64,000 bases of DNA from NCBI GenBank assembly GCA_026545765.1, contig CM048840.1, positions 4,423,265 to 4,487,264 of the forward strand, given 5' to 3'. This document shows, in pieces, positions 11,961 through 24,789 of this stretch (position 1 is the first letter of the stretch; each line of letters opens with the position of its first letter). Below the pieces are notes generated by a model. It was not told the origin of the DNA. It worked only from the letters and a program-made list of their open reading frames with translations, and made no database searches. A program made the position numbers and the translations under genes. The DNA comes from Plantago major (taxonomy: Eukaryota > Streptophyta > Magnoliopsida > Lamiales > Plantaginaceae).

Positions 11961-13178
11961 TTGGCCTTTTTCTTATCGATGTGGTTTGGTGAGATTAGAT
12001 CTGTTATTACCTTCATAGAAACTATCGGAAGGCCGATTAGTAGGTCTTCAAACGGCTAAGCTACCTACTAACAGGGGTAATTTGACAACTACATGTTTAT
12101 TTTAAGATTAAGCTATATTTATAAATAAAATTATCTAAAAAATGTATGAACAAAACTATGAGAGATAATAAAACTAATAAAGTGTGAAGGATATTTTTCG
12201 TGATAATTTGAGTTAGAGATTGGATTTGATGGTAGATATTTTTGCAATGTGTCTAATAGTTGGGCTTTCTAGTCTAGTTTAAGAAAAATTGTTGATATCA
12301 AATCTCAATCTTCAAAATTCTCTATTTGCTTGATCATTTGGCTGGATGGGGTCTCCCCAGTCCCCACCATCAAGTTCTCCACCACCTCAAGTACATATGG
12401 CACAAATGGAATGGACCTATCACAATTTTAGTTGGAGAAAACACGATGGTGTGCGAGGGGAGGGGCGTGGATGGTAGATTATGGAGTATGAATGCCTTTA
12501 ACCATAACTTCAACTAGAATGTCGAGTGTTAGATATAGCGGAGTGAGGTAGATGATGTATGAGTAAACTACGACTCTCGTATACATGGGTCTTTTGGGTG
12601 ATTCTAAAAACAATTACATGCGGAATTCGGTCCAAGATGAACAATGTCATACCGGTGTGTCATGTATGGCCCAGTCATGGATAACCTCATCAACCAAAAA
12701 TCGTCCGGATCAATTTGTGACAAAATTCTTACAAGTATAGTGTCCCAAAGTTTCAGTGATATTAAAGGAGTTGGGAATAATGTTCATATATAGCACCAAG
12801 GTACACCTCATCACTGCATGCACTAGTAGCCTAGTGTATAGCCAAAATAGTGAGACGGTGTTAAGATTAAGTTTTATGCATGGGCGAAAGCACGTCACAC
12901 ACGAGACACATAAAAAGTATGACTCGTGATAGGTCCCACATACTTGTATCTAATGTAGTCATTTACATCACCTCTAACGTAGAATAAACCATTGATACTC
13001 TTGTTAACAACCAGAGTCCAATAAATTAGTATTGTAGATGTAAAAGTGTTGTGCAGAATTATTGACGATACATTATCACGAGATCCACGATTCAAAGATT
13101 GAGAGATAGAACTATATGGCATTAATGTTAACATATTGGTCGATCTTTTGAAATCCACTAAATCATTAATGATAAATA
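11961..13178. other. Spacer upstream of DWF1, no gene recognised
   Basis: AT-rich intergenic sequence. Short open frames here (for example 12326-12517) have no recognisable domain. I see no repeat structure in this stretch. Confidence 0.5.
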
Positions 13179-13435
13179 CTCCATCTATTTCAGAAAAAGT
13201 GTTACATTTTGACTTTGACCGGTCAACTGTCTTCGAGTTTGACCACAAATTACTCATAAACGATAATAGTAAATAATTTAATAAAATCATATAATAAAAT
13301 TTTAATTACTAAATTTTCATTATATAATTTTAATAATTTATTTATTAATATTCTTTAAGAGTAAATTGTGATCAAATGCGAAGACAGTTGACCACAGAAT
13401 AATAAAATGTAACAGTTTTTCTAAAATGTAAAGAT
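13179..13435. mobile_element. Stowaway-type MITE copy 1 (diverged)
   Basis: Flanked by TA on both sides. The left end CTCCATCTATTTCAGAAAA pairs imperfectly with the right end, which runs aacagtttttctaaaatg. The inside contains the motif TTGACCGGTCAACTGTCTTCG and the AT-rich core found again in the copy at 59248-59431. It has no coding capacity, as expected of a Tc1/mariner-derived MITE. Confidence 0.7.
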
Positions 13436-13925
13436 TATTTGGCATTGAAGTTAACATTATGTCCATCTTTTGTAATTGTTATGTTACTATGCATGATGCT
13501 GATAGAAATTGTTAAACAATGGGCAAGTTGAGAGATAATTTCAAGTGTTCAAAGCGACAAAAATGGATCCCCACACACTGCTGGATATCACGTTGTATTA
13601 CAGAACCCCGCACATGAGCTTGATTCCCTTATGCTATTCGAATCATGACTTACACTTCACTTGATTTGAAGGAAAATAAAAAAAATAAAAAAAAATATTA
13701 TTTTTTACTATTTGATAGTTCTCAGTAAATCTTGAAAAATTCATTATAATCTATACAAAATACATCTATCTTCACAAAATAAGAAAAAATATTTTTACCT
13801 CACATTTTCCAGATAAATCTTATTTTCCCCTATTTTTTTCTTTTCTCCCATTTTTCCTCAAACCAAATGAAGCCTTAATTCATTTTTTAAGAACACGCAA
13901 ATCTCACGAGTCACAATCATCCACA
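13436..13925. other. AT-rich spacer
   Basis: Contains A- and T-rich runs around 13678-13700 and 13830-13850. Nothing coding was seen. Confidence 0.5.
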
Positions 13926-14048
13926 GAGTGTTTGGTTAAATTTTTTAATTGAATTTTCTCAATTCCAATCGAACTTTTGTGTAGTTTTTATACCCAAAAA
14001 CACAGCATGAATTGAAAAAATTCAATTTAAATGTGTAACCAAACACTC
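13926..14048. mobile_element. Short inverted-repeat MITE (TGTTTGGTTA type)
   Basis: The left arm GAGTGTTTGGTTAAATT is matched by an inverted right arm ending GTAACCAAACACTC, with the inner sequence partly complementary too (AATTGAATTTT/AAAATTCAATTT). The length is 123 bp. Termini of this form are common in plant PIF/Harbinger- or hAT-derived MITEs. I could not establish a target duplication, so the superfamily is open. Confidence 0.65.
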
Positions 14049-14872
14049 CGCCACCAACTTAATGAGTCGTTAACGTGTACTGAAGTACTGAACCATCACA
14101 ATTAACATAATGCAATTTTCGAGAATATATGGGTTCTTGTTATTTGTTTTCTAGAACAGAAGGAAGTGTTCTTGGTATATTACAATCTAGAGGTTAACTA
14201 GATGAGTATTTTGTTAAATATAAATCATACTCTTACATCCACATCCCGCAAATTTTATATACTAGAGTGGACGCGTAATGTAATGTGAAAATTTAAAATA
14301 AATGATAAAATATGAAAAATGTGGTTAAAATATGTATAATCCAATTACAATTTTGTGAGATTATAAAGGTACGAGTATTAGATATGGTTAGTTGACGGTT
14401 CATGATAAATTTATGATAAAAATAAGTAAAATACACTGTATGTTGTATAGTTTGACTTAGTGTTTTCTTGCCTCGCCTCAAGGGTATTCGAGGACCAGAC
14501 ACATTAGAAACATGTTTGCCATGCAACTGCAAATTCAAGTCAAGTTGAGTTGTGGAGTTGATGAATATATAGTAACTAACTTTAGTTGAGTTTGAAGTTA
14601 TGTGCTTGGTGTTAAATTGGTGGTATTTATAGTGTTCACTATTCAGTGGTATATATGAGTTTTAAAGTTTTGAGTTTAAAGTGGATAAATAGTAACTCAA
14701 CTCGAGTAGTAGTATAGTGTAATGTTGAGAGACAAAACACAAAAAAAATTGCATAACTGAAGTTGCAAAATTTATAATTTTTTTTATATTTTATTATTTA
14801 TTTTAATATTTTTATTTAAATTATGCAATAACTTTAATGTATGAAGTTATTTCGGGGAAGATGGAGGAAGTA
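14049..14872. other. AT-rich spacer, no gene recognised
   Basis: Nothing coding or clearly repeated was seen between the short MITE and the split MITE that hosts the big Gypsy element. Confidence 0.5.
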
Positions 14873-14960
14873 TAACGGGCTGTTTGGGATAACTAACATT
14901 CCATATTAATTGAGTCGGACCTTATAACTGTATTGATCATCCCATTATAATTGAGATACC

Positions 14961-17290
14961 TGCTGAGGGGTAAGACCGCAAACACTAACTAAACTATTAC
15001 AAGTAACCTAGTCTAAGATCCGCCTCCTACTTGAAGTCCGAAGCAGTACCTGTCCGAGCTAGAGTACCTGAAAGGACTAAGTGGAGGGGGTGTTAGAAAG
15101 GGTTACCCGGATTCCAGGTGTCAATCCGGTAAGAGACTTTACTCAAGAGAGAGTTTGAAGCTCTCAATGTAATAGTTATGAGGAAGGCTATGATATAGGA
15201 AACTTTATCACTTTTTACCTCTGTCTGCTTGATTAATCTAACCTCATGTTGGTCCAGATAACGGCAAAGTAAAAGACTAGGGGGGGGAGGGGTGAATAGT
15301 CTTTTAAAACTTTTGTCGATAAAAACTATTTCTCAGATATCTGAGTAGATATCTGATACTTATAATCAGAGCGCGGAAGACTTAAGATAGATAAGTGCAT
15401 AAACAGTTAAAGTGTGTGTGTGTGTGTGTGTGTTGCTGAAATGTAAGTACAGAAAAGTAAATAACACAGCAAGTATAGTGGTATCTGGAGATGGCGTAAT
15501 CCTCCAACTAATCCACTTCGGTCTTCCAAAGACCTAGAATTCACTAGAATAGATAATTGAGGTCACCTTACAAAAATCCTATTCTAAGATTCCTTAAACA
15601 GATGGTTCCCAACCAAATGTTCCCCCTGAGTTGTTCCCCGGCTTTCACAGCCAAGTACTTCCTGTACTCAGAAACCTTTTTGAGCTATTCCCTAGCTTCC
15701 CAAGCTAAGTACTTCCTGTGCTCAATAACCTTGGAGTTATTCCTTAGTTACCCAAATCAAGTACTTCCTATACTCCGTTAACCTTTGAGTTATTCCCTGA
15801 TTTTTCAAACTAAGTACTTCCTGTACTCCACGCCAGTGATGGTGTTGGTTTCGGTTTGAGTTGTCAGATGAGCTTCTTTAATAACTTTTCAGTTAATCAG
15901 ATAGCTCTGTGAATCAAGTATACTTAATACACTTTGCAATGTATGGTATCTTGTTCTTTTTACTGACCCAAGTCTTAGATAAGTGTTCAAGAGAATGAAT
16001 CTCAGATACTTGATCTTTCGTTTCAACTCTTTCACAGATAGCTGTGCTTGTTTAGGATCAGGACACTTAGAACTTTAGTGCTACTTAAGATCAAGAGCTT
16101 TGGTCGCAACAGAAAGCTTTGAGGATAAGTAATTTGCTTTGAGAGAGTAAGATGTTCAGTAAGTTCTGTGTTTCAGCATCGTATCTTCTCAAGCTGTCTG
16201 AGTGTTGATATTTATAGATGAATTTGAGTGCCGTTTGAATAGTATCCGTTAGGCTCAAATTCAAACTATAGATATCGTGTATAGTAATCAGAAAGGTTTT
16301 GTCTTCTTCTTTAGAAGCTGCCGTTGCTTTTGTTCAGACATCTCTGTCCGTGCATTAAATGCATGGTACTATACTTTTTGTCATGTAGTGCCAACGGAAC
16401 TATGCTTTGTATCAGAGACTAGTATTATCTGATTCTTTGCACGTCCTTATCTTCAATCTTCAGATACCACTTTTATTGAAACAACTTTGTTTGCAATATA
16501 TATATTTCTGTTTCAGAAATGTGGTTAAAGCTCAAGGTATCTGAGAATAGATATATGTGGACACTTTCCTTGTTTTCAGATAGACCTTTCATTTCTCAGA
16601 TATCTCTTGTGACACAGTTTGTTTAAAACTATTTGTGTCTTCAAGATATCTGGCTAAGGTATCTGAAAACTGCTTTTGATAATCTTGTGCAGTTTCTTCA
16701 AGTCTTCAATGTCGTTGAGCTTGTTCTGCTTGGATGTCTTCTTCTTGGTCTTCTCTTCATAAAATAAAAATTACATTTTGAGACCTAACATCGTATACAA
16801 GATTAGCTAGACTATCATACTTAGTGGGTTTCCTCTTTTACAATGTTCAAGTGAACCAAGAGTACTAATCACCTTTCTGAGACTAAGATAAGTCATCATG
16901 TTGCTGATCAAAATCTAAACAGATATTTCTGACAAAATATCTAACAAATTTCCTAACACCTCAGGTAACTCTGGATGCCCGAGCTGAAAGTCTCACGGAA
17001 GTATCTCAGTGGTTCCAATATACGTTTGGTCTTACTACAAAGGTGGCGTCCGAGAGGCTATCTTGTCCGGTCCGTTGGGCATCTTTGTACTGACTCAGTC
17101 AGATTTAGAAGTCCTTTTCCCAGCTAGCTCGGACTAGTTGTGAGGGTGTAGTGGCTTCAGCGTACCGGTTGACTCACTAGGACAGACCATGTGAGGTCGG
17201 GCCAGTACTAAATTGGCTATTAAACCATGATGCGCTCTAGGACACGCTCTATGGCGCCCTTAATGGATTGGACATATATCCGTATCAACA
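14961..17290 (-). repeat. 3' LTR (left side) of the Tat element, carrying an inserted solo LTR
   Basis: Matches the right LTR at both ends (tgctgaggggtaag... and ...ccgtatcaaca on the plus strand). It is enlarged by the Copia-type solo LTR at 15247-16958. As the element lies on the minus strand, this is its 3' LTR. Confidence 0.9.
15247..16958 (-). mobile_element. Solo LTR of a SIRE-like Copia element, inside the Tat LTR
   Basis: A 1712-bp TG...CA unit flanked by a perfect CCTCA duplication (15242-15246 and 16959-16963), with no internal region. It is clearly related to the LTR at 35605-37061: both start tgttggtccagataa on the plus strand, share the G-rich tract between aaaagactag and gaatagtctttt, and end cctaaca. 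The paired LTR was probably lost by LTR-LTR recombination. A (GT)n run lies at about 15412-15434. Confidence 0.88.
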
Positions 17291-18725
17291 TATGTCCCCC
17301 TAGTTTCAAAGTATCTTAGTAGAAGATAGTTGGTAACTATGAAAAGAACAAGTGTGTTGTGGAGCGTGACTAAATCGTTAACTATGAAGGAAAAAAATTC
17401 CTTTTTTGTAAAATTCGTTGTCCCGTTGTCCGTGTTTTCAGAAATTCAATATATATCCCCCCCCCCCTTTCTTTCTACAGTCTGGGTTATTTAGTAGCCC
17501 GGACTGTAGAAGGAAAAGGTATTTGTAACGGAGATATATCGAGATCCGAGTACGGTGAGGATTTAATGTCTCTGATAGAAGAGTACAAAGGAAGTTAATC
17601 TTTTTGGACCGGAATTGGTGAATGGGCCAATTGGGCTGACGAACAGTGACACCAAAGGCCCAATTCCCTTTCTATTTGGCCCATGGGTGTGAATCCCGAG
17701 TGAGTGGAGAATTTCTCAATTAATAATAATGGGGCCGGATGTAATTTCACCAAGTGTGAAGCGACACGACCATTAGATTAAAAACGACCAACGGTTGGGA
17801 TTTAGGGCGGAAGGATGCGACGTTTCGTCTCCCTCAAGTACCCTCTATAAATAGATCGCCATTGCCGTCACTTTCACACTTTAGCAAATTTGAATCCAGA
17901 GCACTCTAAGCAATCCGAGCAAGCAAGAACATCCGAGCAAGCAAGGACTCACAGAACAAGAGCAGATCCGAGCAAGTGATACTCAGGGACGAGCCCTCCT
18001 CTGTTGAATTTCAACTCGTACTCAGTCAAGCTAAATCAAGTAAGTGTTCTTTGGCCTCCTCCCAGATCTGTAATGTTTTCGGTATTGTACTTGATGTGTT
18101 TTGTTGCTTCTGCACTAATGATTGCATGCTTAGGAGTTTAGAATCTCATTTTTAGAATTATGTTTGAATTTTGTAGAGATGTATGTTGTAGTTCCCAGTA
18201 TAGGGTAGTGCTTGAATCCCCAAAATTATTTGAATTGAGGCACTGTGTAGCCTTAAGCCTGTAATGACTGTTGGCATGTTTCCGTATTTTTGAAATAGGA
18301 GACACTTGTGCGTTGGGCATGCTATGTTTTCCAGTAATGATGTATAATCAAATTGGAATTGTATAGGCTTACTGCTAGAATTGTAAAAACTCGCAAGTTT
18401 TTGTCAAAAATTTGTTGACTGTAAGTAGTCCAATGGCACTGTGCATGTGCCATTTGTGTGGAGTATTAGTGCCATAAGGCACATATACTCCTGCGAGTGG
18501 CACAGGCTAGGCACAGTGCTCGCTTATTTATGTACTAGATTAGGAGCCGATGGCGCATGTAATCCCCTATGACACTACCATATGTGCCACTGTATGTGCC
18601 ATTGGTGTGTCAATGGTAAGGAGATTATGGCCTGAGAATTCCTAGTTGTTCATAAGGTTTCTCTTACTAACTTCGGACCTAATAAGATACATAAATGAAC
18701 TCTCGGACAAACAACAACTCTCTGA

Positions 18726-21700
18726 ATGTTCCGTTTCTTGTCCCCTAGGATGTCCGGGAATGATAGTCAGAATCAATCTGAGGCTCAGAATTATGACGAT
18801 GTTGTGGAGCAACAGTCATCGTCCACCACTCTCAGCAATACCGTCTCGGACCATGTGGAGTTTGAGATGCCCCAAAATCAGGTGATCCCTGAAAATGCGG
18901 TCATCCGATCAGTGGATCCGGATGTTGGTCCGAAGGACGTGGTCAACATCCCTTCTTCAGGTGATTCAGATGCTGGGGATGCGGTCCGTCAGGATGGAGA
19001 TGGTCCGAGTGGTGCTGCAGATGTCGAGGGAAGTTCCAAGCGGACTAGGGTCACTGTCCGTGCTAGGACAATTGGTGGTGGAAGGATTGATGATGATACG
19101 GATGCAATACTGGTGGAATAGGGAGGTGACACAGAGCAAGATCTAGATGATCTTGAGATGTTCGAGGCTGGGGATGAGGAGAGGGTGGCCGCGGAATCAG
19201 TTCCGGGCACCAATGATGCTTCCATGGAGGAGGAAGGAGGTGAAGAGGACGATGAGGCGGACGAGGCATCCCGTCCTGTCCGCAAAAGGAAGAGGTCCGG
19301 GCGGTCTAGGAGCCAGCTCAACCTCAAAGCTGTTATCCCTGAGGCGCCGAAGGCGGGAGAGCATGGGGTAAACGCTTGGCGGACCAAGTTTCCGCGTCCT
19401 CATACTTCCGTCGCTATTGCGGATCCATATGGAGAGCTGAATGAGGATGGGGCCCTCCCAACTTTCCCTTCTAAGGTGAAGGAGTCTCAGATTCCTGAGC
19501 TGAGGTGGAAGTGGGCAATTCCCGACTCCGTGGAGATCCTGGTCCCTTCTCCGGACCAAGCCTTCTACAATCCGCCAGAAGGCTACATCTCGGTCCACGA
19601 GATCTCTTTCCAGTGCGGATGGAGGCCCTTATTGCTCTGTGCATCAAGGGATCCTCGACCACCTCGGCATCAGTCCGATGCAGGTTATCCTAAAATATTT
19701 GGGTAATCTTATCTGCTTCGCTGTCTTCTGCAAGCGGAAGAAGATGGAAATAAGTTTTGAAAACTTCCGCCAACTCTTCAACATTTCCTTTAGTCCGGGC
19801 AATGCCCTCATGTACACATTTGTAAATAGGCCCAACTTTAATTTCATTTCTGACTCTATCTCCTCACTTGGTTGTAAATGGTGGGAGAAATTTGTCTTTG
19901 TTAGATTAGGTTTAGAAGTAGGTAAGCCCGAGAGGGCAAGAGAACAATGGGGTTTTTCCCGAAAATTCTCAAGAGCTGACATCACGGACTACCGTCCTGT
20001 AGCCAGCAACCATCCGAAGTGGGTGGCTAGGTTGCACAAGGGGGCTGATCCCAAGCCTCGGAAGTTTCCGTTTAACGGATTAACCTGCCAGCCTTTACCA
20101 TACTTGGCTGGCTTGACTGGACCCGTTGAGTGTGGCGGAAATGAAGATTTCAGTACTCGTTCTATCCTGTCTCTATGTTTCTTTGCTCTCAACTTGTGCA
20201 TTCCGAGTTTATTACTTTTTATCTGCACTTTGCTTTTTGATGTCTGTTTCTAATTCTTCCTTATTTCGTTCCGCAGATTTTTTGTGGAGGTATATCATGT
20301 TGACCCTCCAAGAACGGAAGAGGATCCAGAGAGAGCAGCAGGCGCTGGAGGTCGCCTCAAAGATGCGAACCAAAATCATCAACACACTTCCTACTCTTCC
20401 GATGCCGGATCCGAAGAATGCGGCTGAATTTGCTGCGGATGAGGAGCGCAGGGCCAAGGCCGGAGGGGAACCAAAGAACATTCTGCTGCCCGATAAGGGA
20501 AAGTCCAAGGCGGACCCTCCTGCCAAGAAGAACAAGAGGGGTGTTTCCGTTCCTGCGCAGGATAAACTCCTGCAAGATGCTCTAAAAGCAGGATGGAAGA
20601 GGTCTGGCGCTTCCTCGGATCTTCCGGCGGCTAAGAAGCTGATGTTCTTAGAACCCCTCACTTTGGTGTCCGAGGAAGAGAGGTGTAACAACCTCTTAGA
20701 ATTGGATCAAATCCAAGAACTGTCCGCTATGCATGAACGGGTAAGTTTCCTTGTGGATGAACTTTTATTTCTTTCCTTGTTCAACCGGGTAATCTGTAAC
20801 TTTGTAATTATTAATTTCCTCATCTCCAGGTCGGATGCATGATCCGTGCCCTGCAAAATAAGGCCAGTGGGCGAGTGGGCCTCGAGGACAAATTGGAGAG
20901 GGCTTTAGCTGCTCAGACGGACGTGGAGGGCAAGCTCCAGAAGTTGGAGGAGTCCTCCAAAGCTAAAGACGCACGGATCTCCCAGCTCCAATCGGAATTG
21001 GACGAGACCAAGGGAAGCTTGGATTGGTCGGATCATTTCCGCAACACGGCCTTCAAGTTGTTCCTGGAATCCAAAAATATGATGCTAGACAACTTGAAGT
21101 TCGTATGGACTGGAGCCGTGAAAGATTTTATGGCGTCCGACTCTTTCAGATACTTATGGCAGACAAGTCTGAGGCTTTGAGACTGGAGGGCTTCTCATCC
21201 CCCATCATCCAACTTCAAGGGAAGAAGCTCGTTCCGGGTGAGTATAATTGGAAAGAAGAGGGCTTGGATCCTGCCATTGATGCCAAAGGAGTCCCGTTCC
21301 CCAGAGAAACTATGTCGGACGAGCTACTTGGAGCGGATGAGTTTGTGGAGTGTGTCACAGATGAGGGTGATGTGGAAGTAACAAACGGCGGACCATTTCT
21401 CCCTGGATTTGTGCCTACAACTTTGGGGAAGGTCTGCTTCTTGCCTTTCGAGGAGAACTTGGCCTTCATGAAGAGTTGGTACGCTATGCCAGCTCGGGTG
21501 TTAGGCAAGGATCCGGACTATGATTTGTTTGAAAGTGCCCGAGCATCATTTGCGGAAACTTCAGCATCAAGGATCGCTCGGACCGCTGCTAGTGTCTCTA
21601 GGACCAACAATGCAAATGTCAATGCTGAGCAGGGCGTGGACGTTACCAATGCTGATGCTTCTGTTGTAAATCCCTCTGCTACTGATGCTTCCATGGCCAA

Positions 21701-21770
21701 TCCTTACACTGTGATCCCTCCGAGCCTGAAAAATGCAGGCCCCACGAACAATCCGCCCGAAGCATTTTGA
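18726..21770 (+). other. Antisense extra-ORF region of the Tat element (putative gypsy-type transposon protein)
   Basis: Between pol and the 3' LTR, open frames run on the strand opposite to gag-pol. The products are acidic and lysine-rich. One part recalls the 'putative gypsy type transposon' domain (Transposase_28-like) found in antisense ORFs of Tat relatives such as Retand- and Grande-type elements. A later part is a predicted coiled coil (KLQKLEESSKAKDARISQL). The frames are separated by AT-rich gaps with plausible splice signals, as is known for such extra ORFs. The region is a fossil and at least partly broken. Its function in the family is unknown. Confidence 0.7.
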
Positions 21771-22280
21771 AGAATCCGGGGTATGCCCTGAGAACCTGTA
21801 ACTGCTGAATTCTGATAATCTTTCAATGGCACGGAACGTTGCCAAGTACATTGATATTATTCTTGTTGTTGTGATATATTTTTTCGCACAATTATCTGTT
21901 ATGTTTAAGATAATTCTGCCTTACTCCCTTTATCTTTACTTGATAATCTTGCATGAATTATCCAACTGTTGGCTACTCGGACTTGTCTCGAATCCGTAGG
22001 ATAGACATCCGTAGTAGTAAGTCAAATATCCGCAATAATTTGTACAATCCAGTAATGATGGACCATAAACTTATCTTATCTCGGACGTATGGACAAATCC
22101 GAAGTAGCATTGCATGCTTCTCTTGATAAGTGTAAACCAATGATGATTGATTAGAACTGACAGGATTTCAGACGCATTAGATATGTCTGTTGCGTCTACT
22201 CGTGAGTGTGAGATTCTGAGTAGTCTTTCATAGACTGGCAATGATAAATTACCGACTTGTGGTGACTCGGACTGGGCTAA

Positions 22281-23508
22281 TGATAAGCTCAAATTATACT
22301 CTAAAAAGTAATTATAAGTTGTAGTTGTAGACTAAAGCCTAACTCGTGATCGATCTCTAGGGAATTAATTAAGCTATGTAGCAGTGAGAGTAAACAGATA
22401 CTTGCGAGTAACAATCTGATTGATGGTGTAGTTGTACTTCTAACTAGTTTAATTAAAGTTAAGATAACGATTAACAATGAGAGAAAGATGAATACAGTAG
22501 AAAGATCCAATTATGCTAATTCGAACTAGGGATAACACTCATATTTGTCACGCGGTTGTTGTACAGAAAATCAATCAATTCGATTCAACCAATTGTTCTT
22601 AGAAGATATTATACTGGAGAAATCGTGAGTCGTCAATTCACGATCCTTAAACATGAACAATTTAGAGAATTTAATACGGACTTATCGAATTGAAGGTTTT
22701 TACGAAGATTTAATACGAGACTAACCTATATAAGTGCTTTGATAAACCCTAGAACGAATATGCATAATCTTCACATACTACTACTGTATTCAAAGGTGTT
22801 TAGCTACTCATAATTGATGATTGCATGCAAAGATTCATGGTAATAATCATATGAAAGATAGATGAAAAGCTCGCATGCAATAACATACAATTCAATCAAT
22901 AAGATAAAGAACGAATTGTAAAGAAGAAAGCAATTGAGAAATCAATACCAATAATCTTGATGAATAAAATCAATGAATTACCAAGCTCCAAAGATGTCTC
23001 AATGTCAATGTATGGCTCTTGGAGATTTTTTCTCAAAACTAGGTTAAAAGAAGTATGAAAGAAAAGGAATCAAAATTCTAATCTAATAAGGAAAATAAAA
23101 TAAATTGCTGTCATTCAAGTGAAGAAATAGCTCATGCAATGGAAGAAATAGCTTCATGTTGAAGAAATAGTTTTGCCAGCCTTCTTACTGATCAGTATAT
23201 CCAACGCATAATCTCGCCATGAAGACCAATTCCACATGAAGCTTCAATCTTCAAACAGGAGCATCACTCGCTAAATCTCGCCGCGGCGAGCCATGCTGGA
23301 ACTGCCAATGCCAAGCTTGTAAAATCTCGCCATGGCGAGCCATGCTAACCAGCTTGTCTTCATACGGCTCAAAAGACATAGATTTCTACAAAACACAAAC
23401 AAAACACCAAAGCGTAAAAATGAACTAAAAAGACTACAAAACTAAAGACAAAGACTCACAAAGACCGCTAAAAAAGACCAAATGAGACGTTAGAATATTG
23501 TCTCATCA
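22281..23508. mobile_element. Solo LTR, family 'TGATAAGCTC', copy A (inside the Tat element)
   Basis: A 1228-bp unit starting TGATAAGCTCAAATTATAC and ending GTCTCATCA, flanked by a perfect GCTAA duplication (22276-22280 and 23509-23513). It has no internal region. Related copies are at 43922-45211 and 52638-53994. It contains GC-rich palindromes ctcgccgcggcgag and ctcgccatggcgag near 23275-23340. Probably from a Ty3/Gypsy element, but the parent family cannot be named from the LTR alone. Confidence 0.88.
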
Positions 23509-24789
23509 GCTAACAATCACTGGTTAGGTTTATCCGTTGAGGGATCCACTCGGACAGTTTCTTCTGTGATTTGTAAAGTGTTCACCCATTGTCAACACCG
23601 ACCTTATTACGTGGCGGACGCTGATTGGTCAGAGTTTTCTATAAAAATCCACGATCGAAGTACATAAATTGTACTAATATGATCTCAGACTCTTCTTCTT
23701 TTTCTTCTTCTATTTTGTCAATTTGACTGGCCTGCCTTTCAATACTCCCATCATTTCCTAGTTTGGTACAAACCCTAAATGCAGGAAAGGTGCGGGTATT
23801 GAAGGATAGGCTGCTCAAAAGAAACCACCAAGGCAACCGGCTGATAAAACAACGTCATATCCTTTCAGCCAAGCGTCATTTAGTTACTTAAATCTCTCTC
23901 AAATAGGTGTAAAACCATTCACTTTGAAAAGTGATTGGGTTCCTAAAGGTGGGTTGGTTGAGGAAATAACTCAAGAGCCTTTTCTGTCGCTCCCCCTTTA
24001 GTGGCCCAAATCTCTCTTGAATCGGTGGAAAACCCTTGACTTTAAGAGGGTTTGTGCCTCTAAAGATTGATAGGCGGAGATCTGGTCGTTTCGACTTCCA
24101 AGGACCACTGGAGAATTGGTCTCCGTACATACTATGCATGGGATCCGTACAAAGACTACGTAATATGGTAATTTTGTAGTAAAATTTGCCATACTGAGTC
24201 AATTTGTGCAGGTACATCAGACTCTTGGTGTCCCCGGAAGTGATAACCATGAGGAATACTTTCCTGACGGAGGAATAATCTCGACGGAAGATGACGTATC
24301 TCCGGAGATTTTCTGTACAATTTATGTATTGTAACTGTAGAACCGGATAGAGATCCGAGGTTGTGAACTGTAAAGACAGTGTTATGTACACTTTGTTTTG
24401 CATATGAATAAAATTCATTGCTGGTTTCTTTGTCACCTGAATACTAAATTTCAGATTTACGAATTGAAAGATAGAAGTTGTATTGATTTGACAGAAATCC
24501 AATTACAACTGAAAGACTGCATGGCCAATGACAAAAGAGTAGCAAAACACTTAACTGCAGGAGTTCCGTGTAACAAAACGGCCTCCTAGACAAAACACAG
24601 GAGTAGCCATTGGACAGAGTTTCGTGCAGGAAACCCTAAGCGTAGGACTTTTGAAGGTTCTTTACATTCCAAGGGCGTTTCAGTGCACGTCTGTGATCAT
24701 CCTCTAGCTCATAACTTCCATTCATTCTGGCTCCAATTATCTTGTAGGGTCCCTCCCAATTGGGTTTGAGCTTTCCTACATTGCTTAAG

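Noticed and set aside
12326-12517. Small plus-strand frame in the DWF1 upstream spacer
   Set aside because: It has no domain, no splice context and no codon pattern to support a gene.
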